Positions 26,445 through 35,708 are shown, counted from the stretch's first letter. The stretch is 64,000 nucleotides of DNA from Paractinoplanes abujensis (GCF_014204895.1 NZ_JACHMF010000001.1:6076001-6140000); one strand, 5' to 3'. Numbers and translations are program-made. Notes: generated by a model not told the origin, from the letters alone.

Positions 26445-28891
26445 CTGGTCAAGAGTGCCTCAAGCCGGCGGTTGACCGCGGCCAGAGTGGCGCGCACCAT
26501 GGCATGCCGGTCGTCACTGGTCACCACGGCCGAGCCGGCCAGCTGCTCGACCCAGCCGCCGCACGACAGCAGCAGCACGACGACGGCGACCTGGGCGGCC
26601 CCGAACGGGACGGCCGCGGCGTGCTCGACGAAGCACCGGGCCGGGCCGTCCGGGTGGTCGGAGTGGGACAGCAGCTCGTCGACCGCGCCCGCCGTGGCCA
26701 TCGCGCACAGCCGCAGCAGATAGCCGTCGACCGCGGGCCCGCTGGCCGTGCCCGACGCCGTGCGGCCGCCGACCGCCAGCCTGACCTCCACCGTGGCGTC
26801 CGCTCCGAACGTGTTGACGTGCACGTTCTCGATGACGACACGCGGGCCGGGGTGCTCGTTGGGGTAGAGCGGGCGAGGCGGTCCGCAGTCGACACCGGTC
26901 GGCACGACCTCGGCCGACTCGTCGACCTCGGGAACGAGCCGGGCCGCGGCGGCGTGCCGGTCGCGCGCCTCGCGTTCGCGGGCCTCACGCTCCCGGCCCT
27001 CCTGCTCCCTGACCTCGCGTTCCCGGGCCTCATGCTCGCGGGTCTCGCGCTCCCGCGTCTCCCGTTCCCGGGCCTCGCGTTCCCGGGCCTCGCGCTGCTG
27101 GGTTTCGCGCTGCTGGGTCTCGCGCTCCCGTTCGCGGGTCTCGCGCTCCCGTTCGCGGGTCTCGCGCTCCCCATTTGGGGCGATGCTGTCGGCCAGCGGG
27201 GTCTGCGACACCGGCGGGGCCGAGATCTGCTCGGCCTGACGCACCCGGGGCACCAGGGCCGGCGGCGAGACCGGGGCGGCGGCGAGCGGGGTTTCGGCGG
27301 GCGGCGCGACCTCACCGGGCATGGCCGCGTCGAGGCCCATGCGGTCCTGCAGCAGGCGGGCCACCTGACGGCTGACCTCGGCCGGGTCGGCGCCCTCGGC
27401 CAGATCCAGGCGCAGGCTGTGGGCGCCGGTCGGGGTCGAGCGCAGCGACGCGTCGCGCACCCCGTCGACCTCGCGCACGGCGGCCAGGATGGCCTGCACG
27501 TCGAAGCCCTCCTGCCGTTCCTGCGCGGGTTGCACGTCGCCGCGGCGCAGGTGCGAGGCGATCCGGGCCAGGGCGGGGGTCTCGGCGGTGGCTTCCACGA
27601 GCGGCGGCTCCGATACGCCCTTGGGCACGTCGGGTTGCGCGGGGACGCGCTGCGGCAGACCACGCTCGCCGGTTGGGTCGAGGCGCGCGGTGGTCTCACC
27701 GAAACCCGAATACGTCGACGGCTCCGGCTGCGGTGGGACCGGGGCGGGGGCTTCGTAGGGCTGGGGGATCTCGTACGGCGGAGGCGGCTCGTAGGAGAGG
27801 CGGCGCGGGAAGCTCGACGGGTCGTAGGCCGGGCGCGCCTCGTCGGCGGCCACCCGCGGCACACCCTGGACGGGAGTGCCGCCGCTGAGCGCGTGCCGGG
27901 GGTCGGTGGTGCTGTGCTCGGCCGTGCCCCAGTCGGCGCGGCGGCCACCGCCGGGCGTGGACGGACGCACCAACGGGACGGCGGCGCGCTGCTGCACGAT
28001 CGGCGACGGGGGTGGGGGCGCGGGCTCGTCGTCCAGGTCGCCCTCGTACGGGTAGGGCGGGGCGCTGTTGGGTGTGGGCACGTCGAAGGCGCGCAGGCTG
28101 CCGCTGCTCGTGCCGGGTTCGCGCGGCTCACCGGGGAGGCCCGGCCGGCGGGCGCCCGTGCCGAGGCCGGGCTCGCGGCGCTCGCCGGTGCTCAGGCCGG
28201 GCTCGCGGCGCTCACTTGTGCCGAATCCGGGCTCGCGACGCTCACTTGTGCTCAGGCCCGGCTCTCGCCGTTCACCCAGCTCTCGCCGCTCACCGGGGCC
28301 GAGGCCGGCGTCGCGCCGGTCGCCCGTGCTCAGGCCGGGCTCGCGCCGGTCGCCCGTGCCCAAGCCGGGCTCGCGGGGGGTGGGCGGGATGGGCTGCAGG
28401 GGGGAGCCCGGGGCGGCCTGCGGGCGGGGCAGGTCGGCGCGGGACCGCTCCAGGCGCGGCTCGTCCGGGCCGGGTTGCTGGGCGCGGGGCTGTCCGGACG
28501 GGGTGAGCGGGCTCAGCAACTCGGAGAAGCGCGACCTGTCCCAGCGGGAGCCCGGCCCGGATTCCCCGGACGGGGGAATTTCACCGCTTGGTTTCGCGTC
28601 GACGAAGCCCGGCGGGGCCGGCGCAGCCGCGGGCGAAGGAAGGTCGGAAGAGGGCGGGGCGGAAGCGGGCACCGCCGATGACGGAAATGCCGGATTACGC
28701 GGAAACGACCGCGTCTCGGCGCCCGAACGACGCCAGGACGGCACGTCACTGTCGGTCTCGACGCCAGTCCCCTGATAGGACCATGGGCTGTCGGACGTCG
28801 CCCAGCCGTTCACCCGGGCCCGGTCACGCGAATCGGCACCGTTGCCGCCCTCTGCGGCCCCGGTGTCGCCGGAATGCCCTGATTCATCCAC
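26441..28891 (-). CDS. large low-complexity protein with conserved C-terminal domain, function unknown
   Basis: An 816-residue protein I do not recognise. Residues ~1-170 are Ser/Pro-rich. About 170-260 are degenerate REPGLSTGERR-type repeats, followed by a Pro/Tyr-rich stretch. A small folded domain lies near residues 475-540 (QAILAAVREVDGVRDASL). A highly charged RERE segment near 575-645 is probably a single long helix. The C-terminal 150 residues look globular. The GTG at 28889-28891 has a GAGGAG ribosome site at 7 nt; open frame continues upstream without such a site. It is coupled to the hydrolase downstream and divergent from tetR. Confidence 0.7.
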   Translation of the reverse strand: MDESGHSGDTGAAEGGNGADSRDRARVNGWATSDSPWSYQGTGVETDSDVPSWRRSGAETRSFPRNPAFPSSAVPASAPPSSDLPSPAAAPAPPGFVDAKPSGEIPPSGESGPGSRWDRSRFSELLSPLTPSGQPRAQQPGPDEPRLERSRADLPRPQAAPGSPLQPIPPTPREPGLGTGDRREPGLSTGDRRDAGLGPGERRELGERREPGLSTSERREPGFGTSERREPGLSTGERREPGLGTGARRPGLPGEPREPGTSSGSLRAFDVPTPNSAPPYPYEGDLDDEPAPPPPSPIVQQRAAVPLVRPSTPGGGRRADWGTAEHSTTDPRHALSGGTPVQGVPRVAADEARPAYDPSSFPRRLSYEPPPPYEIPQPYEAPAPVPPQPEPSTYSGFGETTARLDPTGERGLPQRVPAQPDVPKGVSEPPLVEATAETPALARIASHLRRGDVQPAQERQEGFDVQAILAAVREVDGVRDASLRSTPTGAHSLRLDLAEGADPAEVSRQVARLLQDRMGLDAAMPGEVAPPAETPLAAAPVSPPALVPRVRQAEQISAPPVSQTPLADSIAPNGERETRERERETRERERETQQRETQQREAREREARERETRERETREHEAREREVREQEGREREAREREARDRHAAAARLVPEVDESAEVVPTGVDCGPPRPLYPNEHPGPRVVIENVHVNTFGADATVEVRLAVGGRTASGTASGPAVDGYLLRLCAMATAGAVDELLSHSDHPDGPARCFVEHAAAVPFGAAQVAVVVLLLSCGGWVEQLAGSAVVTSDDRHAMVRATLAAVNRRLEALLTR
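26957..27172 (-). repeat. low-complexity repeats coding for RERE/REAR segment
   Basis: Short direct repeats built on cgggcctcgcgttc and cgcgggtctcgcgctc units within the large low-complexity gene. They encode alternating Arg/Glu residues (RERETRERE, QQRETQQRE). Confidence 0.8.
28150..28378 (-). repeat. coding repeats for REPGLSTGERR-type units
   Basis: About eight imperfect copies of a 33-36 bp coding repeat (consensus peptide REPGLSTGERR). One unit is shortened (ELGERREPG). They are in the same gene as the RERE tract. Confidence 0.8.
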
Positions 28892-29045
28892 CGCGCGCTC
28901 CTCGCTCGCCCCCGCTGAGGCTACCGTGTGCTTGCAGTGGCGATAAGTTGCAGCGTCGCGACAATTGCTCAAGGAAGCAACACGCGCCGATACGGGCAAT
29001 CCGCGCCGGCAAACGGGGTACTGACCCCCTGGAGGTTAGAGAGAC

Positions 29046-29705
29046 ATGACCGCTGCGTCCGGCGGAGCTCAGACGGCCCGCCCCACCCGGCTGCCTCGCT
29101 CCGCGCGCCGCAAGCAGCTGCTGGCCGCCGCTCAGCAGGTCTTCGTCGCGCACGGCTATCACGCCGCCGCGATGGACGACATCGCCGAGCGCGCCGGGGT
29201 CTCCAAGCCCGTGCTCTACCAGCACTTCCCGGGCAAGCTGGAGCTCTATCTGGCACTGCTGGACACCCACTGCGACGCGATAATCGCCAAGGTTCGTGAC
29301 GCCATGCTGGCCACCAGCGACAACAAGGAACGGGTCAAGGGAGCCGTCCGGGCGTACTTCGACTTCATGGATCACGAGAGTGAGGCGTTCCGGCTCGTCT
29401 TCGAGAGCGACCTGCGCAACGACCCACAGGTGCGCCAGCGCGTCGAGCGGGTCGAACAGGGCTGCATCGCCGCCGTCACCGACACGATCATCTCGGACAC
29501 CAACCTGAGTTCGGACGCCGCCCAGTTGCTGGCGTCGGGCCTCGTGGGGGCGGCCGGGCAGTCCGCCCAGTACTGGCTGGCCAACGGACGGCGTACGCCT
29601 AAAGCTGAAGCGGAAGCGCTCGTAGCTGCACTTATCTGGCGCGGGATCGCCAGCTTCCCGCTTCAGGGCGGCGCATCCGGCGGAACACCGGCCGAAATCG
29701 GATAA
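29046..29705 (+). CDS. TetR/AcrR family regulator
   Basis: A 219-residue TetR protein. The DNA-binding helix-turn-helix is AAMDDIAERAGVSKPVLYQH, preceded by a basic tail (RSARRKQLLAAAQQVF). The C-terminal domain resembles the TetR_C group found in fatty-acid-responsive regulators of actinobacteria. A GGAGG ribosome site precedes the ATG. It is followed 38 bp downstream by a DUF3107 gene. Regulon is unknown; the 150-bp gap to the divergent low-complexity gene could hold its operator, but I saw no clear palindrome. Confidence 0.88.
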   Translation: MTAASGGAQTARPTRLPRSARRKQLLAAAQQVFVAHGYHAAAMDDIAERAGVSKPVLYQHFPGKLELYLALLDTHCDAIIAKVRDAMLATSDNKERVKGAVRAYFDFMDHESEAFRLVFESDLRNDPQVRQRVERVEQGCIAAVTDTIISDTNLSSDAAQLLASGLVGAAGQSAQYWLANGRRTPKAEAEALVAALIWRGIASFPLQGGASGGTPAEIG

Positions 29706-29743
29706 CCTTTTCGACGGTAAGAGCCACGAAAAGGGAGGGCCCC

Positions 29744-29968
29744 GTGGAGGTCAAGATCGGCGTGCAGCACACGCCGCGTGAGCTGGTGCTCGAGAGCGCG
29801 CAGACCCCGGCGGAGGTTGAGCAGGCCGTGGCCGAGGCGATGGCCAAGGACAGCGTGCTGTCGCTCACGGATGAGAAGGGCCGCAAGGTGATCATCCCGA
29901 TCGCCAAGGTGGCGTACGTGGAGATCGCTGAGTCGAGCGCTCGCCCGTTCGGTTTCACCGCGCGCTGA
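29744..29968 (+). CDS. DUF3107 family small protein
   Basis: A 74-residue DUF3107 protein (motifs MEVKIGVQHTPRELVLES and VIIPIAKVAYVEI), a small actinobacterial family that often sits beside a TetR gene and a DEAD-box helicase, as here. An AAGGGAGG ribosome site precedes the GTG at 29744. It probably forms a beta-rich domain in the cytosol. Its molecular role is unknown. A strong hairpin follows 17 bp after the stop. Confidence 0.88.
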   Translation: MEVKIGVQHTPRELVLESAQTPAEVEQAVAEAMAKDSVLSLTDEKGRKVIIPIAKVAYVEIAESSARPFGFTAR

Positions 29969-29985
29969 GAATAGTTCTCCGTTTC

Positions 29986-30020
29986 GCCGAGGGCGCCCCT
30001 GTCGCGGGGGCGTCCTCGGC
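29986..30020 (+). terminator. hairpin terminator after DUF3107
   Basis: Stem GCCGAGG..CGCCCC pairs with GGGGCG..CCTCGGC around a six-base loop; it is followed by gtgctttc rather than a long T run. It separates the tetR-DUF3107 unit from the helicase gene. Confidence 0.7.
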
Positions 30021-30070
30021 GTGCTTTCGGCTCCGAAGTCCGCTCTGAGGTGCACGATCGTCCGGTCGGG

Positions 30071-30076
30071 TAGACT
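30071..30076 (+). promoter_or_regulatory. candidate -10 of DEAD-box helicase promoter
   Basis: TAGACT, 163 bp before the helicase ATG, lies after the terminator hairpin. If used, the mRNA would have a roughly 155-nt leader. The -35 region is not recognisable. Confidence 0.35.
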
Positions 30077-30238
30077 GGGGGCGTTGCCGTCGACGTCGAT
30101 CTTCACCGATCCGCCGCGGCGACCCGCGCGTGCGGCCCGCTGCGCTCTGAAAACTGAGCAGCGTGTGGCCCGCGCCCTATCCACACCGCGCCCCAAGACT
30201 TCCCACGGGCGCACCACGAGAGGCACCCGTAAAACTTC

Positions 30239-32086
30239 ATGACCGACATCGAGAACACCGAACCCGCACTGGTAGCAGTGACCAACCGGGCCCCCGTCCG
30301 TCCCGACAGCCCCACCTTCGCCGAGCTGGGAGTTCGCGCCGAGACGGTCGAGGCGCTGGCCAAGGCCGGGATCAACCGCGCCTTCGCCATCCAGGAGTAC
30401 GCCCTGCCGATCGCCTTGCGCGGCACCGACCTGATCGGTCAGGCCCCCACGGGCACGGGCAAGACCCTGGGCTTCGGCCTGCCCATCCTCGAGCGCGTGA
30501 CGTCGCCCGGTGAGGGCGCCGACGGCCGCCCGCAGGCCCTCATCGTCGTACCCACCCGCGAGCTGGGCCTGCAGGTGGCCCGCGACCTGGCCGCCGCGGG
30601 CAGCACCCGGGGCGTCCGCGTGCTGCCGATCTACGGCGGCGTGGCCTACGAGCCGCAGGTCGACGCGCTCAAGAAGGGCGTCGAGATCCTCGTCGGCACC
30701 CCCGGCCGCCTGCTCGACCTGGCCAAGCAGAAGCAGCTCAAGCTCGACTCGGTGCAGGCGCTGGTGCTCGACGAGGCCGACCGCATGCTCGACCTGGGCT
30801 TCCTCGACGACGTCGAGAAGATCCTGGCCATGCTCCCCGAGAAGCGGCAGACCATGCTTTTCTCGGCGACCATGCCCGATCCGATCGTCGCCCTGTCGCG
30901 CCGCTTCCTGAGCCACCCGGTGACGATCCACGCCGGCCACACCGCCGACAGCGGGCCGTCGCCGCTGACCAAGCAGGTCGTCTACCGTACGCATCCGCTC
31001 AACAAGGTCGAGATGGTGGCGCGCATCCTGCAGGCCCGCGAGCGCGGCCTCACGATGATCTTCACCCGCACCAAGCGGGCCGCCGACCGGCTCGCCGAAG
31101 ACCTCGACTTCCGCGGTTTCGCGGTGGCCGCGGTGCACGGCGACCTCAACCAGGGCGCCCGCGAGCGGGCCCTCCGCGCGTTCCGCAGCGGCAAGATCGA
31201 CGTGCTGGTGGCCACCGACGTCGCGGCCCGTGGGCTGGACGTCTCCGGCGTCACCCACGTGATCAACTTCGACTGCCCGGAAGACCCCGAGACCTACACG
31301 CACCGGATCGGCCGCACCGGCCGGGCCGGCGCCACAGGCGTCGCCGTGACCTTCGTCGACTGGGAGGACATGCCGCGGTGGGTCCTCATCGACAAGTCGA
31401 TGGGCCTGAACATGCCGCAGCCGCCGGAGACGTACCACACGAGCCCGGCGCTCTACAGCGACCTCGACATCCCCACCGACGTGTCGAGCACGCTGCCGAC
31501 CGCCGACCGCAGCCGGGCCGGCCTGTCCGCCGAGGTCGAGGAGGACCTGGGTGGCGGCGGTCGCCGGCGCCGGGAGTCCGGTGGGCGCGGCCGGGGCGGA
31601 CGGTCGTCGCGGGGCGGCTCCGACTCCCCCGCCCCCTCGTCCGAGGGCGGCGACAGCGAGCGGCCCAAGCGGCAGCGTCGCCGGCGGCGGGTCGAGCCCG
31701 CCGAAGGGGAGCCGGCCGTCACGCCGGAAGGCGCGTCCGATGCGTCCGACTCGTCCGCTGAGGCGGGCGAGGACCGCCCGGCCCGTACGCGGACTCGCCG
31801 CCGGGTGGCCACCCCGGTGTTCTCCGACGGGGACGCGGCGGCCGTGACCGCTACCGACTCCACCCAGGCCGCAGACTCCGCCCCGGCTTCCGACGCCGAT
31901 GACGACTTCTCGGCCGACGACGAGGGTGGCGCCGACCGTCCTCGCCGCCGCCGTCGTCGTGGGGGTCGCGGCAGCCGTGGGTCCGGTTCGGGCGCGGGCG
32001 CCACCTCCGAGGACGGTGCGGCCTCCGACAACGCCCCGGCCGACATGAGTGGCGGGTCCGAGGCCGGGGTCGGCACCACGGCCTGA
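30239..32086 (+). CDS. DEAD-box ATP-dependent RNA helicase
   Basis: A 615-residue DEAD-box helicase that unwinds RNA with ATP, likely acting in ribosome assembly or mRNA turnover. Motifs in order: a Q-motif region (RAFAIQEYALPIAL), APTGTGKT, PTRELG, DEAD, SAT, and HRIGRTGRAG. The helicase core ends near residue 400. The last 200 residues are disordered, with an RGRGGRSSRGG stretch and acidic and RRRRR patches typical of RNA-binding tails in the RhlE/CshA group. The ATG at 30239 has no close ribosome site; a long leader is likely. A bidirectional terminator follows. Confidence 0.93.
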   Translation: MTDIENTEPALVAVTNRAPVRPDSPTFAELGVRAETVEALAKAGINRAFAIQEYALPIALRGTDLIGQAPTGTGKTLGFGLPILERVTSPGEGADGRPQALIVVPTRELGLQVARDLAAAGSTRGVRVLPIYGGVAYEPQVDALKKGVEILVGTPGRLLDLAKQKQLKLDSVQALVLDEADRMLDLGFLDDVEKILAMLPEKRQTMLFSATMPDPIVALSRRFLSHPVTIHAGHTADSGPSPLTKQVVYRTHPLNKVEMVARILQARERGLTMIFTRTKRAADRLAEDLDFRGFAVAAVHGDLNQGARERALRAFRSGKIDVLVATDVAARGLDVSGVTHVINFDCPEDPETYTHRIGRTGRAGATGVAVTFVDWEDMPRWVLIDKSMGLNMPQPPETYHTSPALYSDLDIPTDVSSTLPTADRSRAGLSAEVEEDLGGGGRRRRESGGRGRGGRSSRGGSDSPAPSSEGGDSERPKRQRRRRRVEPAEGEPAVTPEGASDASDSSAEAGEDRPARTRTRRRVATPVFSDGDAAAVTATDSTQAADSAPASDADDDFSADDEGGADRPRRRRRRGGRGSRGSGSGAGATSEDGAASDNAPADMSGGSEAGVGTTA

Positions 32087-32099
32087 CCCTCCGTACGGG

Positions 32100-32138
32100 G
32101 AAAGCCCCTTGGTCCCGGCTGTGGACCGAGGGGCTTTC
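32100..32138. terminator. bidirectional hairpin terminator
   Basis: GAAAGCCCCTtGGTCC pairs with GGACCgAGGGGCTTTC. It lies between the convergent helicase and DUF2470 genes and can end transcription on both strands. Confidence 0.85.
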
Positions 32139-32144
32139 GTGTGC

Positions 32145-32444
32145 TCAGTGGCTGGGCTCGACCCCGAGGGCCGCGCAGGCGTCGCGATACATGCGGACGG
32201 CCTCGGCCCGCACCTGCCGGCGCTCGGTCAGCCGCTCCGAGAACGGCACGCGGACCGGCACCTCGATGCCGTCGACCGCCGCCTTGAACTCCATCGCGTC
32301 GGCGTCCAGACCGGACATGCGGGCCGCGGTCGCCGTCGGCACACCGCCGAGTCCCCGCACGATCAGCACGTTGTCGGCGGCATGGTCGTCGTTCATGTGC
32401 CGGGCGATCTGCTCGACCACCTCGGGCGGAAACGGATCAGTCAC
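32145..32444 (-). CDS. DUF2470 domain protein
   Basis: A 99-residue DUF2470 protein, equal to the C-terminal heme- or flavin-binding-associated domain of HugZ/pyridoxamine-oxidase-like proteins. VEQIARHMNDDHADN-type residues at the N terminus carry the conserved histidines (visible as ARHMNDDHAADN). The GTG at 32442-32444 overlaps the heme oxygenase stop (GTGA) and has a GGGGG ribosome site; an ATG at 32456 is less likely. Co-translation with heme oxygenase suggests a role in heme handling. Confidence 0.83.
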   Translation of the reverse strand: MTDPFPPEVVEQIARHMNDDHAADNVLIVRGLGGVPTATAARMSGLDADAMEFKAAVDGIEVPVRVPFSERLTERRQVRAEAVRMYRDACAALGVEPSH

Positions 32445-33106
32445 CTCTGCCCCCATCGGGTCTGCAACTCCGCCAGCATGCCGATGTTGAGCCGATACGC
32501 CTCGGCCACCTCGGCGATGAACTCGTCCTGCTCGGCGCGCGTCCAGGGCGCCGTATCGAGCAGGCCGCGATAGTGCGTCTTGAAGGCCATCGGGTCGACG
32601 CCGTTGAAGATGAAGAAGCGGTGCCCCTCGGCGCCGGGCAGCCCGTACGACTGAGCGATGGCGGGACCGAGGTACTGCCCGCCGGAGAGGTCGCCGATGT
32701 AACGCGTGTACTGGTGGGCGACGAAACCGGTGGCCGCGCGGTGGGCGACGTCCCGCAGGCGGGTGCAGTAGACGGTCGTGGCGTGCAGCGCGAACAGGTG
32801 ATCGGCCCAGCGCGGCCCGTACAGGAATTGCAGGTCGGACTCGATCGACGGGAGCCGGCGCAGCTCGGGGAAGAGGAACGTGCCGACCACCGGGTCGTCG
32901 GCCATCGTGGTGGCGGCCGACTCCAGGGCCTCGTAGACGAACCAGTGCTGCGCCGTCAGGTCGGCGTAGGCCTCCCAGGGCAGCCGGCCGGCCGCCAGCG
33001 CGTCGAGGAATCCGCTGCGCTGGGCCTCGTCGTGGTCGCCGACTGTGTTTCGGCGCACACGGACTGAAAGCCGGTCGGCCCCCGGCGGATCGGCCATCAA
33101 CGACAT
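32441..33106 (-). CDS. biliverdin-producing heme oxygenase
   Basis: A 221-residue heme oxygenase of the HmuO type, which cleaves heme to biliverdin, CO and iron. The distal-helix signature GDLSGGQYLG is complete, and an early histidine (VGDHDEAQ) is in the proximal position. TTVYCTRLRDVA and FIFNGVDPM also match the family. The ATG at 33104-33106 has GAGGTG 8 nt upstream. It forms a pair with the DUF2470 gene. No heme importer is nearby. Confidence 0.92.
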   Translation of the reverse strand: MSLMADPPGADRLSVRVRRNTVGDHDEAQRSGFLDALAAGRLPWEAYADLTAQHWFVYEALESAATTMADDPVVGTFLFPELRRLPSIESDLQFLYGPRWADHLFALHATTVYCTRLRDVAHRAATGFVAHQYTRYIGDLSGGQYLGPAIAQSYGLPGAEGHRFFIFNGVDPMAFKTHYRGLLDTAPWTRAEQDEFIAEVAEAYRLNIGMLAELQTRWGQR

Positions 33107-33241
33107 CGGCAAGGCACCTCGCTTCCCGGCCCATCAGCCTATCCATAGATCCACTTACTGCTCACGGCGGTCCTCACGCCGCGTGTGGGCGAGGATCTTA
33201 CGCGGCGATCGTTACCGCGAAGGGCGGGGCAGAATAGAGGG

Positions 33242-34402
33242 ATGCCACAACCGCTCGATTCCGCATTGGCCGAGGTCCGGGAACTCCTGCTGGGCCCCGG
33301 ATTGACCCGCGCCGTGGCGGCCGGCCGCCGTCGCGGATTCACTCCTTCGGTGACCCGGGCCGAGGTACGGCCGGTAACCCTCAAGGGTGGCCCGCACTTG
33401 CAGATCGTGACGGACGACGGCTCCCGGCCCTTCACTCGCAACGCCGCTCCGGGCGCGTCCGCCGCGACGGCGATCGACGAGCTGCTGGCCGAGCCGTTCG
33501 GCAACTGGCACGTCGAAACCACTGCCCTGACTGTGCAACTCCGAGTAACCAAAAAGGGCGACGCGCAGATCCACCGGGCGCCCGCCCCGGCCGCCTCGGC
33601 CGCACCCGTTGCCGCCCAGGCCTCCCCCCAAGATCACGACAGGGAGAAGCAGTGGCTGCTCGATCCCGGAGATCCGCTGTTCCAGGTGATCGGCGGTAAC
33701 GCGGCCAAGCGGCGGCAGATCGACGCGTTCCTGCGGGCACTCGCGGCCACCCTGCCCAAGGAGTTGCCCTCGTCGCTGCGGGTGGTCGACCTGGGCTGCG
33801 GCAACGCGTACCTGACGTTCGCGGCTTACCGCTACCTGGCCGACCGCGTCGACGCGGTGCAGGTCGTGGGCGTCGACGTGCGGGAGGATCAGCGCGTACG
33901 CAACACGGCCGTGGCGGCCTCGCTGGGCTGCGCCGGCGACGTGACGTTCGTGGCCGGCACGATCGAGGACGCGCAACTGCCGTTCGAGCCCGACCTGGTG
34001 CTCGCGCTGCACGCCTGCGACACCGCGACCGACCAGGCCCTGGCCCGTGCCGTCGACTGGCGGGCCCAGTGGGTGCTGGCCGCGCCGTGCTGCCACCACG
34101 ACATCGCGAAGCAGCTCAAGGGCCGCCCCGCCCCCGCCCCGTTCAGCGAGCTGACCCGGCACGCGATCATGCGGGAGCGTTTCGCCGACGTCCTGACGGA
34201 CTCGCTGCGGGCCGCGCTCCTGCGGCTCAACGGCTACAAGGTCGAGGTCGTGGAGTTCATCGACTCGGCCCACACCCCGCGCAACCTGCTGCTGCGGGCC
34301 CGCCACACCGCCGCTCCGCCCACCGACACGCAGCGGGCGGAGTACGAGGCCCTCACCTCGGAGTGGGGCGTGATCCCGGCCCTGGAGAAGATGCTCCCCT
34401 AA
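33242..34402 (+). CDS. class I SAM methyltransferase (Methyltransf_32-like)
   Basis: A 386-residue protein. An N-terminal ~130-residue domain of unknown type precedes a Rossmann methyltransferase with VVDLGCGNAYLTFAAY as the SAM loop, VVGVDVRED as the acidic strand, and ALHACDTATD. The segment AAPCCHHDIAKQL is typical of the METTL25/Methyltransf_32 group, some members of which modify rRNA or protein. The ATG at 33242 lies 135 bp from the divergent heme oxygenase gene. The target is unknown. Confidence 0.83.
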   Translation: MPQPLDSALAEVRELLLGPGLTRAVAAGRRRGFTPSVTRAEVRPVTLKGGPHLQIVTDDGSRPFTRNAAPGASAATAIDELLAEPFGNWHVETTALTVQLRVTKKGDAQIHRAPAPAASAAPVAAQASPQDHDREKQWLLDPGDPLFQVIGGNAAKRRQIDAFLRALAATLPKELPSSLRVVDLGCGNAYLTFAAYRYLADRVDAVQVVGVDVREDQRVRNTAVAASLGCAGDVTFVAGTIEDAQLPFEPDLVLALHACDTATDQALARAVDWRAQWVLAAPCCHHDIAKQLKGRPAPAPFSELTRHAIMRERFADVLTDSLRAALLRLNGYKVEVVEFIDSAHTPRNLLLRARHTAAPPTDTQRAEYEALTSEWGVIPALEKMLP

Positions 34403-34414
34403 GGCCAGTCCCGG

Positions 34415-35458
34415 CTAGTCGATCGTGGCGGTCCAGGCCGCCGTGTGCACCTGACCGGCCACCTGGAAGTCGAAGAACATCCGGTACGTCCCGCTGCTGG
34501 GCGCGGTCAGCCAGAACTTGACCTTGCCGTCGACCAGCGTCGCCTCCGGGTGGACGTGCACGTAGGCGAGGTCGCCCTGCCGCATCACGACCAGGTGGCC
34601 GAAGGCGCCCAGATACGGATCGAGCTTCGCGACTTTGCCGTCGGCCCCGGTCACCGTCATCAGCAGCGGCTGGGTGGCCTGCGTGTTGGGCGTTCCCTCG
34701 TACGACACCGTGAACGTCGCCGGCTTGTCGGTGCGCCCCGGCTCGGGCAGCGCCCGTGGCGCGTAGTCACCGGCCACGGTCAGGTCGGCGCCCAGCGTGG
34801 TGGCGACCTGTTGCCCGCCGACGATCGCGGTGAAGTCGGCGATCATGCGATAGATGCCGGGCTCGGGCAGCGTGAGGTCGATGCCCCAGGTGCCGTCGGC
34901 GGCCATGGTCGGATGCAGATGCTGGAAGCCGGTCAGGTCCCGCCGTACGACGATCAGGTGCAGGGGTTTGTCGTGCACCACCGCGTACGTGGTGACCGGC
35001 GCCCCGCCCGCCCCGGCGACCCGGAACGCGAGTCGCTGCTTCCGACCGGCCGCGAAGCTCGTCGTCTCGGGCACGAGGGTGAGCCCGCCTGAGCTCAGGG
35101 ACAGCCCGCCGACCGACGCGCCCATCGGCATCGCCGTGGCGCCGGGCTGGCTGACCGTGCCGCTGGAGTCGTGCGTGTGCGGCTGGCTCTCGTCCATGCC
35201 CATGCCGGGCATCGCGGCCGGACTCTGCGTCCCGCCCACGGCCGGCGCCTCGGCGGAGGCCGTCGAGTTGTTCAGCCGGCCGAGCCCGTAGCCCGCGAAC
35301 AGCACCACCACGAGCACCGCCCCGAAGGCCGCCAGCCGGAACCCGGCCTTGTCCCCCACCGGCGTCTCCCCGGCCGGCTCGTCGCCGCCGCGGTCGTCAG
35401 CCTCACTCGTCGCCACTGCGCCGGCCGGGAGGTCGTCGCGGGTGGGGTCGTCAGGCAT
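34415..35458 (-). CDS. membrane-anchored Met/His-rich protein of copper cassette
   Basis: A 347-residue protein with one membrane helix near residues 41-61 and an external part. Just outside the membrane is a metal-ligand-rich linker (MPGMGMDESQPHTHD). The rest has two Ig-like beta regions with scattered histidines (FQHLHPTM, VHVHPEA). Its ATG overlaps the stop of the CopZ-like gene by eight bases, and csoR lies just upstream, so a role in binding periplasmic-side copper is likely. No enzyme motif is seen. Confidence 0.78.
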   Translation of the reverse strand: MPDDPTRDDLPAGAVATSEADDRGGDEPAGETPVGDKAGFRLAAFGAVLVVVLFAGYGLGRLNNSTASAEAPAVGGTQSPAAMPGMGMDESQPHTHDSSGTVSQPGATAMPMGASVGGLSLSSGGLTLVPETTSFAAGRKQRLAFRVAGAGGAPVTTYAVVHDKPLHLIVVRRDLTGFQHLHPTMAADGTWGIDLTLPEPGIYRMIADFTAIVGGQQVATTLGADLTVAGDYAPRALPEPGRTDKPATFTVSYEGTPNTQATQPLLMTVTGADGKVAKLDPYLGAFGHLVVMRQGDLAYVHVHPEATLVDGKVKFWLTAPSSGTYRMFFDFQVAGQVHTAAWTATID

Positions 35459-35663
35459 TCGCGAGCTCGTAGCCGGCCTCGTCGACCGCCGCCCGCACCG
35501 CCTCGCCGTCGAGCGGGGCCTCGCTCGTCACGGTGACCGCGCCGGAGGCGAGGTCGACCTGCACGGCGTCCACACCGGGCAGAGCGGACAGTTCGCCGGT
35601 CACCGCCTGCACGCAATGCCCACAGGTCATGCCGGTCACGGTGTAGGTGCTGGTCACAGCCAT
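35451..35663 (-). CDS. heavy-metal-associated (CopZ-like) copper chaperone
   Basis: A 70-residue HMA domain with a beta-alpha-beta-beta-alpha-beta layout. The Cu(I) site is GMTCGHCV near the N terminus. Such proteins shuttle Cu(I) in the cytosol, usually to a P-type ATPase. AAAGG lies 9 nt before the ATG at 35661-35663. It lies between csoR and the membrane protein. No copper ATPase is in the window, so its partner must lie elsewhere. Confidence 0.92.
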   Translation of the reverse strand: MAVTSTYTVTGMTCGHCVQAVTGELSALPGVDAVQVDLASGAVTVTSEAPLDGEAVRAAVDEAGYELANA

Positions 35664-35708
35664 GGCAGAAAGCCTTTCGGAAACGGTTGGAGCCGGAACG
35701 CAGAGCGC

